Origin: Lewinellaceae bacterium
GTDB lineage: Bacteria; Bacteroidota; Bacteroidia; Chitinophagales; Saprospiraceae
NCBI GenBank assembly: GCA_020636325.1
Contig: JACJYC010000005.1
Span: forward strand, 372,001-436,000
Reading direction: 5' to 3'
DNA: 64,000 nucleotides
Below are positions 50,514 to 57,589 of the stretch, in pieces (the stretch's first letter is position 1; the number at the start of each line of letters is the position of its first letter). The notes beneath the pieces are model-generated. The model was given only the letters and a program-made list of their open reading frames with translations. It had not been told where the DNA came from and did no database searches. The position numbers and the translations under genes were made by a program.

Positions 50514-51476
50514 ATGCAACTCAAAACAACCGTCACCGCCCTGTTCTTCCTCCTGCTGAACCTCCCCAACCTGACCGCCCAGGACTACGACTTCACTGTC
50601 GCACAGGATGGAACAGGGGATTTCGCCACGGTCCAGGAAGCCATTAACGCCGTGCCCGATTTCCGGAAAAAGACGACGACCATCTTTATCCGGAAAGGGA
50701 CCTATAAAGAAAAACTGGTGCTGCCCGCCTCCAAGGTCATGGTCACCCTAATCGGAGAAAGCCGCGATGAGACGGTCTTGACCTACGACGACTACGCCGC
50801 CAAAAAGAACCGGTTCGGCGAAGAAATAGGCACTACCGGATCGACCAGTTTTTTCATCTTCGGCGAGGGGTTCACCGCACGGAATCTGACGTTCGAGAAT
50901 TCCGCCGGGCCGGTGGGGCAAGCCGTTGCGGTGCGCGTCGACGGCGACCAGGCCGCATTTTACAATTGCCGGTTCCTGGGGTTCCAGGACACCCTGTACC
51001 CGCACGGCGCCCAAAGCAGGCAGTACTACAAGGATTGTTATATAGAAGGCACGGTGGACTTCATCTTCGGTTGGTCGACCGCTGTATTTGAGGACTGCGA
51101 GATCTTTTGCAAAAAGGGGGGGTATGTCACAGCCGCCTCCACGGAAAAAGACGGCGGATTCGGGTTCGTTTTCCTGAATTGCCGGATCACCGGAGACGCA
51201 CCGGAACATTCTTTTTACCTGGGGCGCCCCTGGAGGCCTTATGCCAGAACCGTATTTATCCGGTGTTTTCTGGACAAGCTGATCAAACCGGAAGGCTGGC
51301 ACAACTGGAACAAGCCGGAAGCCGAACAAACAGCGTTCTATGCCGAGTTTGAGAACGACGGCCCGGGCGCTGAAACGGGAAAAAGAGTCGGCTGGGCCCG
51401 CCAATTGACGGCAGAGGAAGCCGCTGGATATACCGTTGAGCATATATTGCGGGGGTGGAAACCGGCGGTGGAGTAG
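50514..51476 (+). CDS. secreted pectinesterase
   Basis: A 320-residue carbohydrate esterase family 8 enzyme with a signal peptide (TVTALFFLLLNLPNLTA). The parallel beta-helix carries the canonical motifs GDFATVQEAINAVP, VRVDGDQAAFYNCRFLGFQD with the catalytic Asp in GFQDTLY, the second Asp in VDFIFG and the Arg in YLGRPWRPYARTV. It removes methyl esters from pectin or similar galacturonans. The neighbouring esterase, KdaD-like and DUF1080 genes suggest a pectin-related group, though no pectate lyase or SusCD pair is seen. The stop runs directly into a GTGAGAGGGT array. Confidence 0.94.
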   Translation: MQLKTTVTALFFLLLNLPNLTAQDYDFTVAQDGTGDFATVQEAINAVPDFRKKTTTIFIRKGTYKEKLVLPASKVMVTLIGESRDETVLTYDDYAAKKNRFGEEIGTTGSTSFFIFGEGFTARNLTFENSAGPVGQAVAVRVDGDQAAFYNCRFLGFQDTLYPHGAQSRQYYKDCYIEGTVDFIFGWSTAVFEDCEIFCKKGGYVTAASTEKDGGFGFVFLNCRITGDAPEHSFYLGRPWRPYARTVFIRCFLDKLIKPEGWHNWNKPEAEQTAFYAEFENDGPGAETGKRVGWARQLTAEEAAGYTVEHILRGWKPAVE

Positions 51477-51479
51477 GAA

Positions 51480-51560
51480 AGGGGGTGAGGGGGTGAGAGG
51501 GTGAGGGGGTGAGAGGGTGAGAGGGTGAGAGGGTGAGAGGGTGAGAGGGTGAGAGGGTGT
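51480..51560. repeat. GTGAGAGGGT tandem array
   Basis: About eight copies of the 10-base unit GTGAGAGGGT (some GTGAGGGG), the exact complement of the ACCCTCTCAC array at 6359-6465. It starts a few bases after the pectinesterase stop. Confidence 0.85.
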
Positions 51561-51650
51561 CAGTTGCTATATATAGAACGCACTGAAAATCGACATATTG
51601 TATGTGAAAAAATTTAGTTATAAAATTGATTATGAACGAGTTATAATAAA

Positions 51651-51658
51651 TATTTTTG
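51651..51658 (+). promoter_or_regulatory. -7 box (TATTTTTG) of the alpha/beta hydrolase gene
   Basis: Perfect TAnnTTTG match 27 bases upstream of the ATG at 51685, with a TTG 22 bases further upstream, in an unusually AT-rich segment. Confidence 0.55.
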
Positions 51659-51684
51659 GCAATCACCTTCAAAAAAAGCAGACC

Positions 51685-52608
51685 ATGATTCCAGAGAATG
51701 AAGCGATTGCCGTAAAAAAAGCATTGAGAACAGGTCCTTCCCGGATCGATATAGCCTACCAGCGTTTTGGAAGCCCTGCATCACCGCCCGTATTGCTGAT
51801 CATGGGCGGCGGCGCGCAAATGATTGCCTGGCCTGAAGGTTTTTGCGACGCGCTCATTGCCCGCGGTTTGCAGCCGATCCGGTTCGATAACCGGGATACG
51901 GGCTTGTCCACCCACATTTCGGACGCCCCCGTGCCGGATCTGTATGCGGCCATGGCTGGCGATTACGCTTCCGTGAGCTACACCCTTTCCGATATGGCAG
52001 CGGACACGGTCGGGCTGATGGATGCACTTGGTCTCGGCAGCGCGCACCTTGTAGGGGCTTCCCTGGGCGGCATGATCGCGCAGACTGTGGCGATTGAGTA
52101 TCCGGAGAGGGTCCGGTCGTTGACCTCCATGATGTCCACCACCGGTGACAAATCCGTGGGGCAGCCGGACTTTGCGTCGCTGGGACATATCGGCGCACCG
52201 CCGCAGGACGACCGGCAGGGGTTCATCGCGTGGCAGGTGCAGGCCCTCAAAGCGGTCGGCTCCCCCGGATATCCGTTCGATGAGGCAGCCGCTGCCGAAC
52301 GGGCAGCCCTGGCCTGGGACCGGGATCACGATCCGTTGGGGATGCTGCGCCAGTCTGTAGCCGTGCTCAAATCCGGGGATCGGACGGACAAACTCCGGCG
52401 GGTACGGACGCCGACCCTGGTGATCCACGGCGCCGCCGACAAGATGTGCGACGTGAGCGGCGGGCGGGCGACTGCGGCGGCCATTCCAGGCGCGGAACTG
52501 GCAATCTACGAGGGAATGGGGCACGGCTTACCGCAGGAGTTATGGACCGATTTTGCGGACCGGATAGCGGATTTGATCCATCGGGCGGAAGGGAACGGGA
52601 TCCGATGA
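51685..52608 (+). CDS. cytoplasmic alpha/beta hydrolase
   Basis: A 307-residue alpha/beta hydrolase without a signal peptide. Motifs: VLLIMGGGAQMIAW (oxyanion region), RFDNRDTGLS, nucleophile LVGASLGGMIAQ, catalytic Asp in VIHGAADKMCD and His in YEGMGHGLP. It resembles pimeloyl-ester/epoxide-hydrolase-like and AknC-type esterases; the substrate is unknown. The frame opens at 51598 upstream of the promoter box; ATG at 51685 is preferred. A decayed copy of its 3' end lies at 56456-56611. It converges on the LysR gene. Confidence 0.87.
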   Translation: MIPENEAIAVKKALRTGPSRIDIAYQRFGSPASPPVLLIMGGGAQMIAWPEGFCDALIARGLQPIRFDNRDTGLSTHISDAPVPDLYAAMAGDYASVSYTLSDMAADTVGLMDALGLGSAHLVGASLGGMIAQTVAIEYPERVRSLTSMMSTTGDKSVGQPDFASLGHIGAPPQDDRQGFIAWQVQALKAVGSPGYPFDEAAAAERAALAWDRDHDPLGMLRQSVAVLKSGDRTDKLRRVRTPTLVIHGAADKMCDVSGGRATAAAIPGAELAIYEGMGHGLPQELWTDFADRIADLIHRAEGNGIR

Positions 52609-52635
52609 ATGAGGGTGTGCGGAATCGCTCCGGGT

Positions 52636-53568
52636 TCAGCAATCTGCCGCGGTCGTTTCCGGGCGGCCCTGATCCGGGTGGGGATAATCCAGATACCACT
52701 GAAAGTTCGCTCCGATGATCCGCTCTTTTTCCTCCCGCAGAAAATCCAGGTAAGCGGATGCCGCAGGGGACAGTTTTTTATCCTTGAGCCAGACAAGTCG
52801 CCAGGTAGTTATAATGGGCAGGCCAGGAGACGGGACGATAAAAAGCGATCGGACGGCCAATTCATTTTTTATGCCGATAAGCGGCAAAATGGAATACCCC
52901 AATCCGGCGATAACGGCCTGCTTAACCGCTTCGTTGGAAGTCAGCTCAAGGCTTTTTCGCTCCAAGACGCCACCAAAATACCGGTCCATGGACCGACGTG
53001 TGGCCGATCCGCTTTCCCGGTAAATGAGCGGCGCCTCCGGGTCAAATTCAGGTTTGTTCCCGATCAGGAACAGTTTGTTTTCCAGCAATAACTCTTCGCA
53101 GATTTCGATGCCTTCTGGCAATACGGAAACCAGTGCAAAGTCGATCATATTCTGCCTCAGGCTTTCAACGACTTTTTGCTTGTTGGTTACATCCAGCACC
53201 AGATCGATCCCCGGGTGGCGTTGCAGAAATTCGCTCAGGAAGTATGGGATCACGTATTTTCCGGTACTGGCCGAGGAGATCTTCAACCTGCCCGTCAGCA
53301 ATCCGCTATAGGCCTTCGTGCGGTATTGAAGCGATTCGGCATCCTGAAGGACATTCTCCGCAATGGCAGCGACAGATATTCCAAACTCCGTCACATATAA
53401 TTTCTTGCCGATGATTTCGGTAAGGGGAACATCAAATTGCGCCTGAAAATTGCGCAACTGAATGGAGACGGCCGGCTGGGTCATATTCAGTTCCTCAGCC
53501 GCCTTGGTTACGCTCTCCCATTTTACAATCTCCAGGAATACCTGCAATTGACGAAGGGTAAAATTCAT
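52636..53568 (-). CDS. LysR-family transcriptional regulator
   Basis: A 310-residue regulator. The winged helix-turn-helix at 3-60 (TLRQLQVFLEIVKWESVTKA, ELNMTQPAVSIQLRNFQ) is followed by a linker helix and a substrate-binding domain of the RbcR/CysB-like fold (GRLKISSASTGKYVIPYFLS onward). It is divergent from the isocitrate dehydrogenase gene with 84 bases between start codons, the standard arrangement for a LysR protein that regulates its neighbour and itself. Ligand unknown. Confidence 0.9.
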   Translation of the reverse strand: MNFTLRQLQVFLEIVKWESVTKAAEELNMTQPAVSIQLRNFQAQFDVPLTEIIGKKLYVTEFGISVAAIAENVLQDAESLQYRTKAYSGLLTGRLKISSASTGKYVIPYFLSEFLQRHPGIDLVLDVTNKQKVVESLRQNMIDFALVSVLPEGIEICEELLLENKLFLIGNKPEFDPEAPLIYRESGSATRRSMDRYFGGVLERKSLELTSNEAVKQAVIAGLGYSILPLIGIKNELAVRSLFIVPSPGLPIITTWRLVWLKDKKLSPAASAYLDFLREEKERIIGANFQWYLDYPHPDQGRPETTAADC

Positions 53569-53581
53569 AAATTTTATTTAT
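53567..53581. promoter_or_regulatory. perfect dyad at the LysR start, possible operator
   Basis: ATAAATTTTATTTAT is a 15-base perfect dyad (6-3-6) overlapping the start codon of the LysR gene and facing the idh promoter. LysR proteins bind dyads of this size, so autoregulation is plausible but AT-richness makes chance possible. Confidence 0.4.
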
Positions 53582-53626
53582 AATTTTCATTAAAAACATA
53601 AATAAAAACTTATACAAAAGTAGCCA

Positions 53627-53634
53627 TAACTTTG
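53627..53634 (+). promoter_or_regulatory. -7 box (TAACTTTG) of the isocitrate dehydrogenase gene
   Basis: Perfect TAnnTTTG match 19 bases upstream of the ATG at 53653, inside the divergent LysR/idh gap. Confidence 0.6.
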
Positions 53635-53652
53635 CACCAGAATCAACAAACC

Positions 53653-55095
53653 ATGAAAAAATTGAAAAAAATAACTGTTGCAAAGGGAGACGGCATCGGC
53701 CCTGAGATCATGGATGCTACGTTGAAAATCCTCAAAGCTGCCGGCGCCCGCATAGAATGGGAAGAAATTGAGATCGGCGAGCAGGTTTATTTGTCGGGAC
53801 ATAGCAGCGGCATCAGCCCTGAAGCCTGGGAAGCCCTTCGCCGCAACCGGGTATTCCTCAAGGGGCCGATAACCACCCCGCAGGGTTCCGGTTACAAGAG
53901 CCTCAATGTTACCCTGCGAAAAACGCTCGGACTCTATGCAAACGTACGCCCCTGCAAAAGTTTTCATCCTTTTGTCCACACCAGGCACCCCCAAATGGAT
54001 GTGGTCATCATCCGCGAAAATGAGGAAGACCTGTACGCCGGCATCGAGCATCAACAGACCGATGAGGTTGTCCAGTGCCTCAAGCTCATCACGCGGCCGG
54101 GTTGCGAAAGAATCGTCCGCTACGCGTTCGAATATGCCCGCTTGTATAAGCGTAAACGGGTCAGCTGTTTTGTGAAAGACAACATTATGAAGCTGACGGA
54201 CGGACTCTTCCACCGCGTTTTCAAGGAAATAGCAGCTGAATACCCCGATCTGGCGTCCGATAGCTGGATTGTGGACATCGGCGCCGCCCGGCTTTCCGAT
54301 ACGCCGGAAATATTCGACGTAGTGGTCACGCCCAATCTGTACGGCGATGTGATCTCCGACATTACCGCCCAGATCAGCGGATCGGTCGGGCTTGCGGGGT
54401 CGGCCAATATCGGCGAAGGGTTTGCCATGTTCGAGGCCATCCACGGGTCTGCGCCGGATATCGCCGGCCGAAATATTGCCAACCCATCCGGCTTGTTGCG
54501 TGCGGCCTGCATGATGCTGAACCATATCGGGCAGCAGGATGTAGCGGAAACCGTAAAAAACGCCTGGTCGTGCGCCATAGAAGAAGGAATTCATACTGCC
54601 GACATCTACAAAGAAGGCTTCAGCAGTCAATTGGTGGGAACCGCCGAATTCGCCGACGCCGTCATTGAACGCCTGGGGCGGAAGCCTGAAAAATTACAAG
54701 TCTCCGAATATGCCCGGGAGGTAAAACTGGACATTGCCGCCTATCAGCGCCGCAAGCCCGCCCTAAAAGTACTTAAAGGCGTAGACGTATTTGTGGACTG
54801 GAAAGGCACTAACCCCGATGAGCTGGCCGACAGGCTCACGAGGCTCAACCGCGACGTCAGGTTGACCATGATCACCAACCGCGGCGTAAAAGTATGGCCG
54901 CAAGGATTTGCCGAAACCTTCTGTACCGATCACTGGCGTTGCCGGTTTGAAGTCGCCAACGGACATCCGGCCGAACAGCAAAGCATTCCCGGCATCCTGG
55001 CCGACGCCATAAACGAAGGGCTCGACGTCATCAAAACGGAAAACCTGTACGAATTCGACGGCATAAAAGGGTTTTCACTGGGTCAGGGGCAATAG
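53653..55095 (+). CDS. isocitrate dehydrogenase, Thermus-type with C-terminal extension
   Basis: A 480-residue beta-decarboxylating dehydrogenase. The catalytic fold (1-335) shows VAKGDGIGPEIMDA, GSGYKSLNVTLRKTLGLYAN, ENEEDLYAGIEH, KDNIMKLTDG, the metal-binding VVTPNLYGDVISDI and EAIHGSAPDIAGRNIANPSG. About 140 further residues (IYKEGFSSQLVGTAEFADAV to the end) match the extra domain of Thermus/Rickettsia-type enzymes. It oxidises isocitrate to 2-oxoglutarate; the cofactor cannot be fixed by eye. The frame opens at 53632 upstream of the leader; ATG at 53653 is used. A LysR gene is divergent. Confidence 0.9.
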   Translation: MKKLKKITVAKGDGIGPEIMDATLKILKAAGARIEWEEIEIGEQVYLSGHSSGISPEAWEALRRNRVFLKGPITTPQGSGYKSLNVTLRKTLGLYANVRPCKSFHPFVHTRHPQMDVVIIRENEEDLYAGIEHQQTDEVVQCLKLITRPGCERIVRYAFEYARLYKRKRVSCFVKDNIMKLTDGLFHRVFKEIAAEYPDLASDSWIVDIGAARLSDTPEIFDVVVTPNLYGDVISDITAQISGSVGLAGSANIGEGFAMFEAIHGSAPDIAGRNIANPSGLLRAACMMLNHIGQQDVAETVKNAWSCAIEEGIHTADIYKEGFSSQLVGTAEFADAVIERLGRKPEKLQVSEYAREVKLDIAAYQRRKPALKVLKGVDVFVDWKGTNPDELADRLTRLNRDVRLTMITNRGVKVWPQGFAETFCTDHWRCRFEVANGHPAEQQSIPGILADAINEGLDVIKTENLYEFDGIKGFSLGQGQ

Positions 55096-55175
55096 GCCCC
55101 CTGATCTTTCCGGTTGATCATCTTTGCATCCGGAGGTGAACTGAACCAAAACTCTTTCACTCAAAAATCCGCAGC

Positions 55176-56030
55176 ATGAAAAAAAGATTATTTCTCGTTT
55201 GTCCGGACGCTCACCTGGAGCCGGTCATACCCGGACATTTTTCCGGAGAAGCATTTTTCCTCACTGCCTTGGGTGTCGCATTTAACCCGATGGAGACCAG
55301 TTACGACCTCTTTATTGATCATTTCATTGAAGACAACGGCATATCGGAGATCTGTCTGGTAGCCGATACCTCCAGCCGTTTTTTCAGGAACGTCGTACAG
55401 GGTAAAAAAGGATTCGACACTTACGCCGAAAAAGTGCTGGAGCAGCTGCTATCCAAGCATTCAACGCAATTTGAACAAACCAGGGGGGCATGGCAAAAAT
55501 GCCTGCTCCTGACCCGGCTTCACCTCGCACAACAACTGCAGCAGCTGGAAAAAAGCCGTTATCTGGGCCGCCGGATCGAACAGGGCAAGTTGGTAATAAA
55601 GGCTTATCAATACCTTCGCAATACCGACCGGATGGAAGAAATAAAGCATTCACAGGAACTGTACGCCCCATACAGCCGCGTATTGCAAGGCGCAGAAGCC
55701 TTGTACGGGCAAACCGCAGCGGCAGCAACCATCCTTACGCCGCTCCGTTCAGCGCCGGAAAATACGGCCGTCCCGCCTGCCGCAATACCTTCGGCAAGCC
55801 TTGCCGCCGAGGATTTCCAAACCTCACCAGATGCACCGCAAAGGTCATTGCCGAGCCCGCTTACCAAAATCCGGGCCTACCTCGTCCCGGGGTTAGCGTT
55901 AAGTGCATTGATCGCAGCTGTTCTCATTTCCGCAACAACAGGCGGCCTGCTGATGAAAGAGTTGCTGATTTCAACTTCCATTATCGCAATGCTGCTCGCT
56001 ATCCGCCAGATCAAACCCGACAGAAGCTGA
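55176..56030 (+). CDS. beta-carbonic-anhydrase-like protein with degenerate zinc site and C-terminal membrane hairpin
   Basis: A 284-residue protein I first could not place. The N-terminus LFLVCPDAHLEP sits where beta-carbonic anhydrases have C-x-D-S-R, followed by GEAFFLTALGVAFNP (compare G-D-x-F-x-x-R-N-A-G-N). ISEICLVADTSSRFFRNV lies where the enzyme has V-x-G-H-T-x-C-G, and LQQLEKSRYLGRRIEQGKLV resembles its C-terminal helix. Only the first Cys and the Asp of the metal site remain; the H-x-x-C pair is absent. After a Pro/Ala-rich linker (190-225) two membrane helices end the protein. A 98-residue gene follows in the same direction. Homology is inferred by eye. Confidence 0.5.
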   Translation: MKKRLFLVCPDAHLEPVIPGHFSGEAFFLTALGVAFNPMETSYDLFIDHFIEDNGISEICLVADTSSRFFRNVVQGKKGFDTYAEKVLEQLLSKHSTQFEQTRGAWQKCLLLTRLHLAQQLQQLEKSRYLGRRIEQGKLVIKAYQYLRNTDRMEEIKHSQELYAPYSRVLQGAEALYGQTAAAATILTPLRSAPENTAVPPAAIPSASLAAEDFQTSPDAPQRSLPSPLTKIRAYLVPGLALSALIAAVLISATTGGLLMKELLISTSIIAMLLAIRQIKPDRS

Positions 56031-56103
56031 AAACGCCGGCTTGCCCCGGCTAAACCGGGAACCTGCCATAACAATATCCATAACACAATTAAATGAAAAT
56101 CAA

Positions 56104-56400
56104 ATGACTGCGACTGAAACCATACAAAAGGTCCTGCTGGTAAACGGCGAATTCACCCCGAGTGAAGCCGCTGAAGTTATCGGATCGCTAATCGATCAAA
56201 AAATCAATTTCCACAAAATCAAACGGCTCCAGCAGTGGGAACAGGACCACTATGCGGATACCAGTACCATAGAAAACCGAATCCGGGAACTGGAAAAAGA
56301 AAAACGCGCTGCAAAGGCTTTCATCCGGCAGGCGCAGGAGGAAGGCGGAAGCTTCACGATCCATGGAGAACTCCGGATCTGCTTTACACCGTCAGCCTGA
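56104..56400 (+). CDS. unknown 98-residue helical protein
   Basis: A small soluble protein. Two helical parts are visible: TIQKVLLVNGEFTPSEAAEV with LIDQKINFHKIKRLQQWEQ, and a coiled-coil-like IENRIRELEKEKRAAKAFIR, followed by a short beta hairpin ending GELRICFTP. I believe similar short proteins occur widely in Bacteroidota but know no function. The frame opens at 56041; the ATG at 56104 gives the clean N-terminus. It follows the carbonic-anhydrase-like gene by 73 bases and may be cotranscribed. Confidence 0.65.
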   Translation: MTATETIQKVLLVNGEFTPSEAAEVIGSLIDQKINFHKIKRLQQWEQDHYADTSTIENRIRELEKEKRAAKAFIRQAQEEGGSFTIHGELRICFTPSA

Positions 56401-56455
56401 CAATTTGCGGCCTACGAGGTTCCGAAATGAGTGCCGATGCTCAAATATGGAACGC

Positions 56456-56611
56456 CCCGGCACTGCCGACACGATGTGCGCCGTGAGCGGCGGGCGAATG
56501 CAGCGGCCATTCCCGGCGCGGAACCGGCAGTCTGCGCGGGGAATGGGCCACACAACTCCTGCGGTAAGTTGCGGACCGGATAGCGGATTTGATCCAACGG
56601 GCGGAAGAAAC
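56456..56611 (+). pseudogene. decayed duplicate of the 3' end of the hydrolase gene at 51685-52608
   Basis: Aligns with about 52436-52600: shared GTGAGCGGCGGGCG, GCGGCCATTCC, GCGCGGAAC and a long block GCGGACCGGATAGCGGATTT, with an internal gap and frameshifts. It is non-coding in all frames. It sits between the 98-residue gene and the AraC gene, 4 kb from the intact gene and in the same orientation. Confidence 0.8.
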
Positions 56612-56663
56612 TGTTTACTAAAAGGCCTGATTGTCAAAAATCCACCTTTCAAGGCAACTATTC

Positions 56664-57524
56664 ATGATCCTGAATCACCAAAAATTCGATTACGGCGCCA
56701 CCAGACTGATTGAAAAGGTCATCATTCAGGCCCCGTTCCGGTTTTCGGTTGATTTCCCGGACGACGCCTGCTTTATCTACTTTGAGGAAGGGAATACCCT
56801 GGTGAATTCGGCTTTCGAACAGGTAGCGATATCTGCCCGAGAGTCGATGCTGCTGAAATGCGGGACCTATTTTTCCGATCTGTTAGCTTTTCCATCGTCA
56901 GACCGGTACGAGATCATCGTCATCCATTTACCGCAACAGGTACTCCGCAAAATCTACAAGCACGAGTTTCCACGCTTGTCCGGACCAGTAAAAAGCGGCC
57001 CGTGCATCAACAAAATGGAAGCGCGGGACCTGATCCGGGAATACATCAAGGGGCTCCGGTTTTATTTCAATAACCCCAGGGTCGTCAGCGATGAATTGCT
57101 GGAACTGAAGATCAAGGAACTCATCCTTCTGTTGTTGCAAACCGGGAATGCCGAATCGATCGGGGTCCTTTTCAAACAGCTTTTCACCCCGCAGCAAGCG
57201 GATATCCGGGAAGTGATCAACAATCATGTTTTTTCCAATCTGAAGGTTGAAGACCTGGCTATGTTATGCCACATGAGCATTTCGTCCTTCAAGCGGCAAT
57301 TCAAAGCCATTTTCAGCGATACGCCTATGCATTATATCCGGAAAAGACGCCTGGAAAGAGCAGCCGAGCTCCTCCGGGTCAGTACCCTGACCATCAGCGA
57401 AATCGCCTTTGAGACCGGTTTCGCCGATGCGGCCCATTTTTCCAACGCGTTCAAATCCGCTCATAATTTATCTCCTTCCGACTACCGGCAACAACCGGAT
57501 CGGCCCGATCTTACAAATCCTTGA
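56664..57524 (+). CDS. AraC-family transcriptional regulator
   Basis: A 286-residue regulator. The N-terminal half is a cupin-like sensor (MILNHQKFDYGATRLIEKVI, CFIYFEEGNTLVN). The C-terminal 100 residues are two helix-turn-helix units: LKVEDLAMLCHMSISSFKRQ, then IRKRRLERAAELL with TISEIAFETGFADAAHFSNA and FKSAHNLSPSDYR. The frame opens with TTG at 56631, but the ATG at 56664 matches the common M-I-L-N-H start. It runs into the SDR gene (66 bases to its start), so it probably controls that gene. Confidence 0.9.
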   Translation: MILNHQKFDYGATRLIEKVIIQAPFRFSVDFPDDACFIYFEEGNTLVNSAFEQVAISARESMLLKCGTYFSDLLAFPSSDRYEIIVIHLPQQVLRKIYKHEFPRLSGPVKSGPCINKMEARDLIREYIKGLRFYFNNPRVVSDELLELKIKELILLLLQTGNAESIGVLFKQLFTPQQADIREVINNHVFSNLKVEDLAMLCHMSISSFKRQFKAIFSDTPMHYIRKRRLERAAELLRVSTLTISEIAFETGFADAAHFSNAFKSAHNLSPSDYRQQPDRPDLTNP

Positions 57525-57589
57525 ACCAATCATACAAGACCGGAGCTGCCGTTTCCCTGAAATTTGCCAATACAACAAAACACTGGGAA

